64,000 nucleotides of DNA. Source: CAIYUC01 sp963682005. GTDB taxonomy: Bacteria; Bacteroidota; Bacteroidia; Bacteroidales; FEN-979. The notes under the pieces were generated by a model. It saw nothing but the letters and a program-made list of their open reading frames with translations. It ran no database searches and was not told the DNA's origin. This document shows positions 53,191-62,800 of the stretch, piece after piece. The translations under genes were made by a program, and so were the position numbers. Position 1 is the stretch's first letter. The number at the start of each line of letters is the position of its first letter. The DNA lies in NCBI GenBank assembly GCA_963682005.1, contig OY820914.1, positions 2,046,001 through 2,110,000 of the forward strand. Direction: 5' to 3'.

Positions 53191-54761
53191 GTTGTTTCTT
53201 TGATTTTATAAAGAACATAGGTGTTTTCCCCTGCAGTAACATTCCTGTGGCATTTGTTGCATGCGACATTCTGATGCTTTCCGTCCAGTTTGAAGGCCGT
53301 CAGGTTATGATCAAAGGTAGTGATTTTCCATTGATCCGGGGAATGACATCTTAAACAATCGGTTTTCCCGTTCGTTTCAAACTGGCTGAAATGAATATCT
53401 GTATGACATGAATTGCAATCAGTGGGCAACCCCGAAAATTTTTGATCTTCCTTCCCTGTCGCGTCTTTTTTGAAATGACAGCTTTTGCAGGTTTGCTTGG
53501 CATGAGGAGCGGAGAGGGTGAACTTTGTCCGGGAATGATCAAACGAGATCAATGTCCATGAGGTTTCATTGTGGCAGGAAATGCATCCCGGGACGGAATA
53601 AAAATCACTGCTCATAAATGGTTGATGAATATTCTGGTGACAGTCCGTACAGTTCTTTCCGATATTTCTGAAGCTCCATTTCTCCTGTTTCTTATGACAC
53701 GAAAAACAAGGTGTCGCAAGGTGGGCGCCTTTGAGCCGGAAGGTTCCCGCGTTGTGTTGCTCAAGGGAAAAGAAAGATCCGGTGAATCCCAGCACCGAGT
53801 GGCAGGAAGAACAATCGGGGGAAATGCCCTGGCGGCTGAACTGATTGTTATGATAATCGCTGTGGCAATCACTGCAACGCCCGTATTTCAACGGGGCCGT
53901 AACAGTGGTCTTATGGCATTTCTGACATGCTAACAGCTGATGTTTGCCTTCCAGCTTGAAATTTGTCCGCGAGTGATCGAAATTACTGATCCCTTTCACT
54001 GAATGGAAAGATGTTTCGGAATGGCACTGCACGCAATTCTGGCCGAATTTATTCTGATGAACATCGGCATGACAATTATTGCAGTTGCTGAAGGAAATGC
54101 CCGTAAATTCCTGGAACTTCACCCCGTTCTTCGTTTCCACCTTATGACACTTCATGCACTCAACCTGTTGGTGCCTCCCTTTCAGTTGAAATTTCGCATT
54201 GACATGACTGAATTTCGAAGCCGGCTTGAAAGCGTCCGCCATATGACAATTCAGGCAGGAAGCGGCGAGGGTTTTCTGGTGATAATCTGCATGACATGCC
54301 AGGCATTCCTGGCTCAATCCGAGGTAAGTGAACTTTTTGGATCTGATCGTCTTTGAAGAGATGAATTCAGGCTTGTGGCAATCCTGGCATTTCTTTTTCG
54401 AGTGAGGAACTGACAGGGCATACCCGGTAAGATCGTGATTGAAGCTTTCCTTTGCAAATCGTATGATCTGGAAATTCTTTCCATGATGGTCGCTGTGGCA
54501 TGTAATGCAATTCTTTCCCCTGACGGCAGAAGATGAGTGATAACCTTTGCTCTGATCAATCCTGGATTTTATCTCGCTATGACAGGCCAGGCACTTATCG
54601 TTCGTTACCTTATCGCCCATTGAGTGACATTTCGTACAATTGGAAATGCCTTCCAGGCCTGCATGTACAGAAGCAAGCTCACCCGGTGAGATCTGGCTTA
54701 ACGCGGCATGAAAAAACGGGGACACAACAAATACAAGTAAGATCAGTAGCGACTTTTTCAT
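53172..54761 (-). CDS. Exported 20-heme c-type cytochrome
   Basis: A 529-residue cytochrome with signal MKKSLLILLVFVVSPFFHAALSQ and 20 CxxCH motifs, the last at the very C-terminus (TTCKSCH followed by stop). The spacing of repeated blocks such as FDHSRTNFKLEGKHQLLACQKCH and FDHNLTAFKLDGKHQNVACNKCH resembles c3/c7-type modules linked in series. It starts 34 bp after the ferredoxin/flavin gene and overlaps the 25-heme gene by 19 bases, so the two cytochromes are made together. A periplasmic wire between the inner-membrane b-type protein and the 25-heme protein is the likely role. Confidence 0.93.
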   Translation of the reverse strand: MKKSLLILLVFVVSPFFHAALSQISPGELASVHAGLEGISNCTKCHSMGDKVTNDKCLACHSEIKSRIDQSKGYHSSSAVRGKNCITCHSDHHGKNFQIIRFAKESFNHDLTGYALSVPHSKKKCQDCHKPEFISSKTIRSKKFTYLGLSQECLACHADYHQKTLAASCLNCHMADAFKPASKFSHVNAKFQLKGRHQQVECMKCHKVETKNGVKFQEFTGISFSNCNNCHADVHQNKFGQNCVQCHSETSFHSVKGISNFDHSRTNFKLEGKHQLLACQKCHKTTVTAPLKYGRCSDCHSDYHNNQFSRQGISPDCSSCHSVLGFTGSFFSLEQHNAGTFRLKGAHLATPCFSCHKKQEKWSFRNIGKNCTDCHQNIHQPFMSSDFYSVPGCISCHNETSWTLISFDHSRTKFTLSAPHAKQTCKSCHFKKDATGKEDQKFSGLPTDCNSCHTDIHFSQFETNGKTDCLRCHSPDQWKITTFDHNLTAFKLDGKHQNVACNKCHRNVTAGENTYVLYKIKETTCKSCH

Positions 54762-54794
54762 GCAGCGGATTAGCGTTGAAGTGGCGGGTCTCTC

Positions 54795-56126
54795 TTAGTG
54801 CTTGAGCACGACCTCGCCATATTTCTTTGTAATTTGTATGCCTGCTTTTTGAAGGAACTGTGTTGGCAATTCGCCCCCTGCAAAGATAAACACAAGATCG
54901 TTTTTAATTCTTGAAGGTTCTTCCGGCCGGCCTTCTGAAAAGACAACATACTCTTCCTCAATGGAAAGGAGGTTGCTGTTGAGCCTGACATCTATGCTTC
55001 CATCGGCCTGGGCGGCTGAGATCCGCTCCTTATTCCCGGGTTTGATACGGCTGAAGGCTTCGCCGCGGTAAGAAAGGATCACCTTGTTCTGTCCTGCAAG
55101 CTGCAGGGCCGACTCGATCGCTGAATCGCCGCCACCCACAACGATGATATCTTTACCGCTCACCATCTCCGGTTCAAGCAGCCGGTATGCCACTTTTTCC
55201 GTCGCCTCGCCCGGGATTCCCAGTTTTCTCGGGGTTCCTCGTCTTCCGGTGGCAAGCAGTACATGTTTGGATGTATATTGATCACCTTTCAGCGTTTCAA
55301 TTTTAAAATGATCACTTTCCGGAACGATCGATTCCACTTTGGCATTCTCAACGATTGACAGGCTGTTCTTTTTCAGCACATCAATCCACAGGTCGAGCAA
55401 TTCACTTTTTGTTGTCTCATAAAGTTTTACCTTTCCGTAGAGCGGGAGCTCCATGGGAGTGGTCATTACAATTTTCTTTCGCGGGAAGGTGAATACGGTT
55501 CCTCCAAGCGTATCCTGTTCAAGGGTGAGGCAGTTCCAGTGATGCTTTTTTGCGGCGAGTGTGGCGGAAATCCCTGCGGGACCTGCCCCGACAATGATGA
55601 GATCATATTGTGCCTGGTGATGCTTCTTACCTGATTTCACCATGTTCTCAACGGCCTGTCTTCCCTGTTCGACAGAATTCTTTATAAGGCCCATTCCGCC
55701 GAGTTCTCCTGCAATATAAATACCCGGAACATTCGATTCAAAGTTCTGGTTGACATGAGGCAGTTCGACGCCTCTTTTCTCCGTTCCGATGCAAAGGGTT
55801 ATCGCGTGGGTTGGACAGGCATGAAAGCAGGCACCATGCCCGATACATTGTGATGCGTTGATCGTTGTCGCCTTGCCATTCCTGATGCCAAGAATATCCT
55901 TCTCCGGGCAGGCCACGATACATGCACCGGTTTGAATGCAGCTGTTCGGGTCAACGACCGGGTGCAGGGAGACCGGCTCAAAGAGACCTTCCAGTTTGGC
56001 TTTTTCTATCTTAGCCTCGACTTTTTTCGAATTCTGCCGCTGTCTCCGTAAATAAAAGAACACCGCCCCAAGACAAAGGACGGCAGCGAGTGAATAGATC
56101 AGGATGTTCTCAAGAAGTATTTCCAT
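54795..56126 (-). CDS. Membrane-anchored ferredoxin / FAD-NAD(P)-binding oxidoreductase
   Basis: About 443 residues. An N-terminal membrane helix (about 8-25) is followed by two iron-sulfur motifs, CIQTGACIVACP (C63, C69, C73) and CIGHGACFHACP (C94, C100, C104). Each lacks the usual second Cys of CxxCxxCxxxCP. A thioredoxin-reductase-like FAD/NAD(P) part follows (VGAGPAG at 179-185, TGRRGTPRKLG, VVGGGDSAIESA) without a CxxC redox pair. It should carry electrons between NAD(P)H and the membrane b-type protein, whose gene ends one base before the ATG at 56126. The start at 56156 was rejected since it runs into that gene. Confidence 0.85.
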   Translation of the reverse strand: MEILLENILIYSLAAVLCLGAVFFYLRRQRQNSKKVEAKIEKAKLEGLFEPVSLHPVVDPNSCIQTGACIVACPEKDILGIRNGKATTINASQCIGHGACFHACPTHAITLCIGTEKRGVELPHVNQNFESNVPGIYIAGELGGMGLIKNSVEQGRQAVENMVKSGKKHHQAQYDLIIVGAGPAGISATLAAKKHHWNCLTLEQDTLGGTVFTFPRKKIVMTTPMELPLYGKVKLYETTKSELLDLWIDVLKKNSLSIVENAKVESIVPESDHFKIETLKGDQYTSKHVLLATGRRGTPRKLGIPGEATEKVAYRLLEPEMVSGKDIIVVGGGDSAIESALQLAGQNKVILSYRGEAFSRIKPGNKERISAAQADGSIDVRLNSNLLSIEEEYVVFSEGRPEEPSRIKNDLVFIFAGGELPTQFLQKAGIQITKKYGEVVLKH

Positions 56127-56127
56127 A

Positions 56128-56994
56128 TTAAAAGATCCAGCGATAACCGAAGGCAATGGTCACTCCAACATGGATCAGCATGATGATCAGCATCACCAGG
56201 GCAAAGGGAAAATGTGCAACATGCCAGTATTTGAACAGGTTTTGCATGGTTACAAGCCGGTCGATCCGGCGGTTTAATGAAATATCATGGCGTACCAGTT
56301 TTAAAACCTTTCTGCATTCCTGACCGGGAAGATTATTCCTTTTAAGAGCATTTTTTACATTCCGCAACGTTCGTTTGTCTTCCAGGTAATGACCAATGAA
56401 TCCGGTAACTTCTTTTTCCCGGATCACTGGAACCTTTGTTCGTGTTGATTCAACGATCAGGTTGATACTTTCTGCATCAAGCTTGTATGAAGCAGAAAGA
56501 ACATTCCCGATATTGCTTTTCATCTCCTTTATTTCAGATAAACTTAATTCCCGGCCTTCTATTGTATGCGGGATCTGCAAATAGATGAACCTCCCGATGA
56601 TCCCGCTCAGGAATACAGCAACCATGCTCCAGAAGCTCACTGCAACCAATCCCCCGAATTTGAATGATGTATGGAAAAGGATCAGTACCGGACCCAGGGT
56701 ACACAGGAAAATATGGAACTCCAGCCAGTACTTCAGGTGGCCGAGCCGGGAAAGTGAACGCATCCTCTTCCGTACCACATACATGATAACTCCAAGTATG
56801 ATTGAAAAAGAACCTACGATCCCCATGCCATGCCCCCATATACCACCGGGTTTCAGTAATATGTGTGAAGGATGGAAAAAACGTTCTTCCAGCGGGAGTG
56901 AATAATAGGGAAAACCCGTATATGCAAGCAGGACTGCAGAAGCCAGGACAATCAATGACAATACAGCAAGATAGGCTTTATGGGACAGAGACAT
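56128..56994 (-). CDS. Membrane b-type cytochrome-like protein
   Basis: A 288-residue inner-membrane protein with about five hydrophobic helices (8-27, 55-75, 92-112, 115-138, 262-283). Histidines sit in or beside the helices as for heme b: H55, H94, H108 near the first ones and H258, H261, H275 near the last. A 110-residue soluble loop (about 145-250) links helices four and five. Quinone or heme binding is inferred. It is first in the five-gene operon and should connect the cytoplasmic flavoprotein to the periplasmic cytochromes. Confidence 0.78.
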   Translation of the reverse strand: MSLSHKAYLAVLSLIVLASAVLLAYTGFPYYSLPLEERFFHPSHILLKPGGIWGHGMGIVGSFSIILGVIMYVVRKRMRSLSRLGHLKYWLEFHIFLCTLGPVLILFHTSFKFGGLVAVSFWSMVAVFLSGIIGRFIYLQIPHTIEGRELSLSEIKEMKSNIGNVLSASYKLDAESINLIVESTRTKVPVIREKEVTGFIGHYLEDKRTLRNVKNALKRNNLPGQECRKVLKLVRHDISLNRRIDRLVTMQNLFKYWHVAHFPFALVMLIIMLIHVGVTIAFGYRWIF

Positions 56995-57017
56995 TCTTTG
57001 GGATTAAAAAAATTCAG

Positions 57018-57025
57018 TACTTTTG
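57018..57025 (+). promoter_or_regulatory. -7 element of the OB-fold lipoprotein gene
   Basis: TACTTTTG, 33 bases before the ATG at 57059. A facing minus-strand element (CAAAATTA on the plus strand, 57052-57059) could serve the multiheme operon. Confidence 0.55.
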
Positions 57026-57058
57026 CCGATTCTGTTTTATCAAAACAAACGCAAAATT

Positions 57059-57766
57059 ATGAAAATTAAACAAATGATTTATATAATGATGGGCATGTTC
57101 GTGATGCTCGCCATTTCCTGCGGTACAGGCAATAAACGGCCTGAAAACCTTGCACCCAATGCTCATATGGTAAAAGTTGAAGAGATCATCCAGACGAGCA
57201 TGTACACGTATGCCAGGGTCACGGAAGAAGGAAATGAATATTGGGTTGCAATCAATAAAGCTGATTTAAAAGAGGGCGCCACATATTACTGGTCGCAGGG
57301 AGGGGAGATGACAAATTTCACCAGCAAAGAATTGAAGCGGACCTTCAAAAGCATCTTTTTTATCCAGGACTTTACCGATCAGCCAATAACAAAGCCGGTC
57401 CAGACTGCACCTCAATCCATGGCAGGCAAGCAGCAGGTGCCTGAAGTTGCAGGTATATCGGTTCAGAAGGTTGAAGGAGGGATCACCGTTGCTGAACTGT
57501 ACGCAGGGAAGTCATCATACGCAGGAAAAAGCGTGACCATACGCGGCCAGGTGGTCAAATTCTCACCTGCAATCATGAACAAGAACTGGATCCACCTCCA
57601 GGATGGAACAAAGGACGGTAACAATTGTGATCTCACTATTACCACTGCAGATACCGTTAAAGTCGGAGCCGTTGTGATCCTCCAGGGAAAAGTATCCCTT
57701 GACAAAGATTTTGGTGCAGGGTATATTTATCCTGTCATTATTGAGGATGCAATTGTAAAAAAGTAA
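57059..57766 (+). CDS. OB-fold lipoprotein divergent from the multiheme operon
   Basis: About 235 residues. The leader MKIKQMIYIMMGMFVMLAISCGTGN has a lipobox, so the protein is lipid-anchored. Residues about 35-115 form one beta domain (VKVEEIIQTSMYTYARVTEEGNEYWVAI) and about 150-235 a second OB-like domain (GKSVTIRGQVVKFSPAIMNKNWIHLQDGT...VILQGKVSLDKDFGAGY). OB-fold proteins of this kind are often encoded near multiheme cytochromes in my memory, with unknown role. The 57059 start follows from the promoter at 57018. Confidence 0.75.
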   Translation: MKIKQMIYIMMGMFVMLAISCGTGNKRPENLAPNAHMVKVEEIIQTSMYTYARVTEEGNEYWVAINKADLKEGATYYWSQGGEMTNFTSKELKRTFKSIFFIQDFTDQPITKPVQTAPQSMAGKQQVPEVAGISVQKVEGGITVAELYAGKSSYAGKSVTIRGQVVKFSPAIMNKNWIHLQDGTKDGNNCDLTITTADTVKVGAVVILQGKVSLDKDFGAGYIYPVIIEDAIVKK

Positions 57767-57960
57767 TCGTTTTCTTCAATAGTAATTCTGCCTGGATAAT
57801 TTAGGTTCCTTCCGGATGAATTCCCGCATGCAGCAGGGAGTTCCATTTAGAAGCATAACATATTGTATTATCCGGTTGGAAATGAAGAAAATATTGTTAT
57901 CTTTACTACCTTACAAGATTATCCAGAACATACTGCAGTATAGACAAAGAAGATTTCCGG

Positions 57961-59457
57961 ATGGTAGAAAAATCACGAGCGAAACCTGACACTGGATCAA
58001 CCGGAGGTGAGACAGGGCACCAGGACGCTGCACTAAGGCTTCAGGAGAGTGAATGGCGATACCGCCTGATCTCGGGGATGACCACCGATTATATCTTTGT
58101 TGTGGATGTGGATAGTGAAAAGAACCTGGAACTTCTCTGGGCCTCTGATAACCTTACAGCACTGACAGGCCGCAATGTCAGTGAAGCGAATAACCCCGAA
58201 CTCTGGAAAAACATTATTCATCCGGGAGACCATCAGCGGTTCTTCTCTTTTATCGGACAAGTCCTGCAAACGACTGAAAAGGTGGAAATGGAATGCCGGT
58301 CATTTCATAAGCTTGGTCATGAGCGTTGGGTGAGGGTACTGGCACAGCAGGATAAAGGGCTCGACGGAAATCATACACAGATCGTCGGTGCGGTGCGGGA
58401 AATTACAGAGCAGAAACGAATCGAAGAACAGCTTCACCGTTCAGAACAAAAATACCGGACGCTTCACTCCACCATGACAGATGCTTTTGTTTCCGTGAAC
58501 ATGGACGGTGTGATCCAGGAATTCAATGAGAGCTTTCGCCAGATGGTCGGTTACCCGGCTGAGGAACTGAAGAAGCTTACCTATTTTGACCTTACACCGG
58601 AAAAATGGCATGCAAAGGAATTGAAGATCGTGGAGGAAGAAGTCCTGTTGAAAGGATCATCCGGGGTTTATGAAAAGGAATATATAAGGACGGATGGATC
58701 AGTCATCCCGATTGAAATAAGGACATTCCTGATCTGCGATGATGACGGAAAGCCCGCCACAATGTGGGCCATTGTCAGGGATATGACCGAGCGCAAGATC
58801 TATGAAGAGCGACTCAGGGCATCTGTTGAAGAGAAGGAAACACTGTTGAGGGAAGTTCATCACCGCGTCAAGAACAACCTGCAAACGATAATTTCACTGA
58901 TCCAGCTCAGAAGCAGGGAAATCAAGGATCTTGTTTCCCTGGGCATTATGTCGCAGATCGTTGAACAGGTGCGCACCATCTCCGTTATATACCAGCAGCT
59001 GTTCCAGGCCGACGGGCTCTCCAAAGTTGTCATGCAAACCTACCTGGACCTCCTTACATCTTATCTTCTGAAAACCTTTTGCATGGAGAACAGGGTAAAA
59101 GTGAACGTTGAGGCGGATGCAATCACCCTGGATGCCCAATGGGCCATGCCCTGCGGCCTTATCATCAACGAACTGGTCACCAATGCGCTGAAATATGCAT
59201 TCCCGGACGATCTCGGAAAAGCGCCTGAGATCAGGATCAGTCTCAGGAAAATGGAAGACAATTACATTCTGCAGGTTTCCGACAACGGGGTGGGACTTCC
59301 TCCTGATTTAGACTGGAAATACCCTAATTCTGTCGGTCTGCAGCTTGTAAACCTATGGGCTACTCACCAGATGAACGGAAAAATAACCCTGAGCCGGACG
59401 AATGAAACCGAGTTCACGATCATCTTCATGGCTGACAAGGACGATCGTAAGAATTGA
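57961..59457 (+). CDS. PAS-PAS histidine kinase (HisKA_2 type)
   Basis: A 498-residue soluble kinase with two PAS domains (about 32-150 and 160-285, each with a PAC tail such as ITEQKRIEEQL and MTERKIYEERL) and a HisKA_2 phospho-acceptor region (EVHHRVKNNLQTIISLI with H300/H301), followed by an ATPase domain (INELVTNALKYAF, DNGVGLP). No response regulator is adjacent. A TATCTTTA (one base off the -7 consensus) lies near 57898. Confidence 0.92.
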   Translation: MVEKSRAKPDTGSTGGETGHQDAALRLQESEWRYRLISGMTTDYIFVVDVDSEKNLELLWASDNLTALTGRNVSEANNPELWKNIIHPGDHQRFFSFIGQVLQTTEKVEMECRSFHKLGHERWVRVLAQQDKGLDGNHTQIVGAVREITEQKRIEEQLHRSEQKYRTLHSTMTDAFVSVNMDGVIQEFNESFRQMVGYPAEELKKLTYFDLTPEKWHAKELKIVEEEVLLKGSSGVYEKEYIRTDGSVIPIEIRTFLICDDDGKPATMWAIVRDMTERKIYEERLRASVEEKETLLREVHHRVKNNLQTIISLIQLRSREIKDLVSLGIMSQIVEQVRTISVIYQQLFQADGLSKVVMQTYLDLLTSYLLKTFCMENRVKVNVEADAITLDAQWAMPCGLIINELVTNALKYAFPDDLGKAPEIRISLRKMEDNYILQVSDNGVGLPPDLDWKYPNSVGLQLVNLWATHQMNGKITLSRTNETEFTIIFMADKDDRKN

Positions 59458-59808
59458 TCCTGCCTGCATTTACCCTGAAAATTAAACAACCCCACCCCTG
59501 ACCCCTCCCCATACAAGGCTACTCTTTATACATATTTTTTTTCACTCATCCATCACAAAACAATTGAAATTCTTCTTCCTTCTGTCCTTTTCTTTTGCTT
59601 GCCTCCCGCCTTCGGCGGGATAAAATCTCGCCATTGAATAAGTAATAGGAATTCCTCATGGAAGAGACCTAAATTACATGCGGGAGAAAAATAAATTATG
59701 AACGGGAGAAAATGAAGTTATTCTTAAGAGAGATTAAGCCACGAAATATTTCTATGTCCGGTTTTCTCATTCTTAATTATATTTGCTGACACCTTATATC
59801 ATTTTCCT
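59458..59808. other. Intergenic region before the M14 peptidase
   Basis: Contains CCCCACCCCTGACCCCTCCCC (about 59489-59508, part of the repeat family at 10040), a perfect hairpin (TCCCGCC, TTC, GGCGGGA at 59604-59620) and the promoter element at 59778. No gene seen. Confidence 0.55.
59778..59785 (+). promoter_or_regulatory. -7 element of the M14 peptidase gene
   Basis: TATATTTG matches TAnnTTTG, 23 bases before the ATG. Confidence 0.55.
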
Positions 59809-62800
59809 ATGAAAAGAATTCTACTTATTTTGACCTGTATGGTTTTGATCAGTTTTGTCCAGGCGCAGGACCGGTTCGTGGCAAGGTTGAGTTCGCCGCA
59901 GGTGAGCGATCTGAACGAGTTCTTAAAGAACGGGTATGATATCGCTTCGTTTTCACCCGGGAAGTATATCGATCTTGTTCTTGACCAGAAGACATTTGAG
60001 AATTTGACGTTAAAAGGATATTCCCTGGTTATCACTCAAACAGAACAGCAGATGAAGGACCATCTTTTTGCAGGGAAAACGATTGCAGGTTATCGAACCT
60101 ACACCGACCTGTATAATGAACTGGTAAGCATCCAGGCTGCACATCCATCCATCTGCAAGATATATGATGTGGGCGATACCCGCGGAAAAGAATACACCGG
60201 AACGGCCTATGCGAATTATAAGCATGAGATCTGGGCCATGAAGATCTCCGACAATGTGGCCGTTGAAGAAGATGAGCCATGTATTTTTTACATGGGCACC
60301 CATCATGCCCGGGAACCGATCGCCCTGGAGGTTGCGATGTATATCCTGAATTATATTGTCAACAATTACGGTATTGACCCGGCAATAACAAACAGTGTGA
60401 ACAGCAAGCAGATCTGGTTCATCCCACTGGTCAATCCCAACGGGCATAAGATCGTGATCGATGAAGTGGATGTCTGGTGGAGGAAGAATATCCGGGATAA
60501 CAACTCGAACAGCACGATTGACGCAGGTACTTCGGATGGTGTTGACCTGAACAGGAATTATTCCTGGGCCTGGGGAGGAGAAGGCACATCGACCGATCCT
60601 ACCGACATTACCTATTGTGGGCCGTCAGGTTTCTCTGAACCTGAAACCATGGCTATGAAGAATGTGATCGACCAGCACCATTTCGTGGCAGGGATCACAT
60701 ACCATAGCTACAGTGAACTGGTGCTCTATCCTTACGGGTATGCGATCGATCCCTATGCACCTGATAATACCAGTCTCCAGGCATTGGCCGTGAGCATGGC
60801 GAATACCATTCCCGCTGCCGGTGGAGGGTATTATACACCGGAAAAATCTTCAGGCCTCTACCCTGCATCCGGAACTACCGATGATTATGCTTACGGGGAA
60901 CATGGTGTTTTCTGCTATACAATTGAGATGGGAACCCAGTTCATTCCACCGTCTACGGAAATCGCTTCCATGTGTGTCGGAAACCTTCAGGCGGCACTGA
61001 TCCTTCTGAACAGGATCGAAAAATCGACACTTACGGGTCTGGTAAAGGATGCAAACACCCTGCTTCCGATCCAGGCTGAAGTCTATGTCCAGGGCATCGA
61101 TAATACCGGGGCATTCCGCAAGCCCTATGTTTCAGATGCCGGGTTTGGCCGGTATTACAGGATGCTGCCGGATGGAAATTATTCAGTGACTTTTTCACTC
61201 TACGGCTATATTTCACAAACTTTCACAAATGTCAACATCAACAGCCTGGCCCAAACCCTTCTCAATGTAAACCTTGTACCTTCCCAAGCCGTGACCGTAT
61301 CGGGAACGGTGACCGATTTTACTACAGGATTGCCAGTTTCAGGCGCCACCGTCCAGGTTTTGAATACCCCCATCGCATCTGTAACAACCAATTCTTCCGG
61401 GCAGTATTCCATCAGCAATGTAATGGAAGGTACTTATGACTTCAGGATCAGTAAAGCAGGATATGCAACCCTGATCCAGCAACAGGCCGTTTCCGTCGGC
61501 GGTCATGTCTTTAATTTCCTGCTGCAGCAAAGTTCAGCCTGGAGCTTTGAAACCGGGAGTTTTGAAACCGAATGGACATTTGCCGGGAATGCCCCCTGGA
61601 CCATCACCACGGAGACACCTTACGACGGGCTTTATTGTTCGCGTTCAGGAAGCATCGGCAACAGCCAGACTTCGTCAATGAGCATTTCCTTATACCTGAC
61701 TGCGGGAGGTACCGTATCCTTCTACCGGAAGGTCTCCTCGGAAACCAACTACGACTACCTGAAATTTTTTATCGACAATGTGCAGCAGGCACAATGGTCG
61801 GGAACGGTGGACTGGGGGGAAGTGAGCTATGCCGTTACAGCCGGTCTCCACACGTTCAAATGGAGTTATGAAAAGGACACTTACACCATAGGAGGAAGTG
61901 ACCGGGCCTGGGTGGATTATATCATTTTCCCTCCCTATGGCCCCGTTCCGGGTCCGCCTGATATAGCACTGAGCCCCGATCACTTTACCAAAACGGTAGC
62001 GACGAACGGATCTGCTTCGGATCAGCTTACTATTGGGAACCCGGGAGGTCAGAACCTGTCGTATACAGCCCAGGTGGTTTACAGTGACGGAGGTTCTTCT
62101 CCCGCCACCGTGTATCCGCTGAATGCCAATTACAATACGGGATCCACCACTTCATCGGCCAGAACACAAACCAGCCTGGTCAAGGGATACCCGACCACGG
62201 AAGCAGGATGGATGAAATTCGACATCAGCGGAATTCCGGATGCAGCCGTTATCACATCGGTCGAATTTCACGGCTATGTGAATGCTACAAATTACCCATA
62301 CTGGAATATCAACCCGGTAACGAACGATCCGCTTACAGCCACCCCGTCGGTCCTTTATAATGATATTGTGGCTGAATCCGCTTCAGGGTATTACCTGTAC
62401 CGGAGCGAAGCAAGCACATACACGACCGGCTGGAAGGTGCATACACTCGGAGGTAGCGTGAATGCCAATCTCCAGGCAGCACTCGCACAGAACTGGTTTG
62501 CCATCGGCATCATGGACAGGGACGGCAGTACCGCTTACTACATCGGTTTCGACGGATGGAGCCAGACCAACAAGCCTTACCTTGTTGTCACATACAACTA
62601 CACATCTCCTTATTCCTGGCTGAAAGTGAACGGATCAAATACAGCATCAGGGACCGTCCTGCCTTCAGGAAACCAGCAAGTCAGCGTCGGCTTTGAAGCA
62701 GGTTCATTGGCCGCCGGAACCTACACCGCGAATATCAAGGTAACCAGCAATGACCCGGTCGATCCGCAGGTGATGATCCCATGCACATTGAACATCGCAA

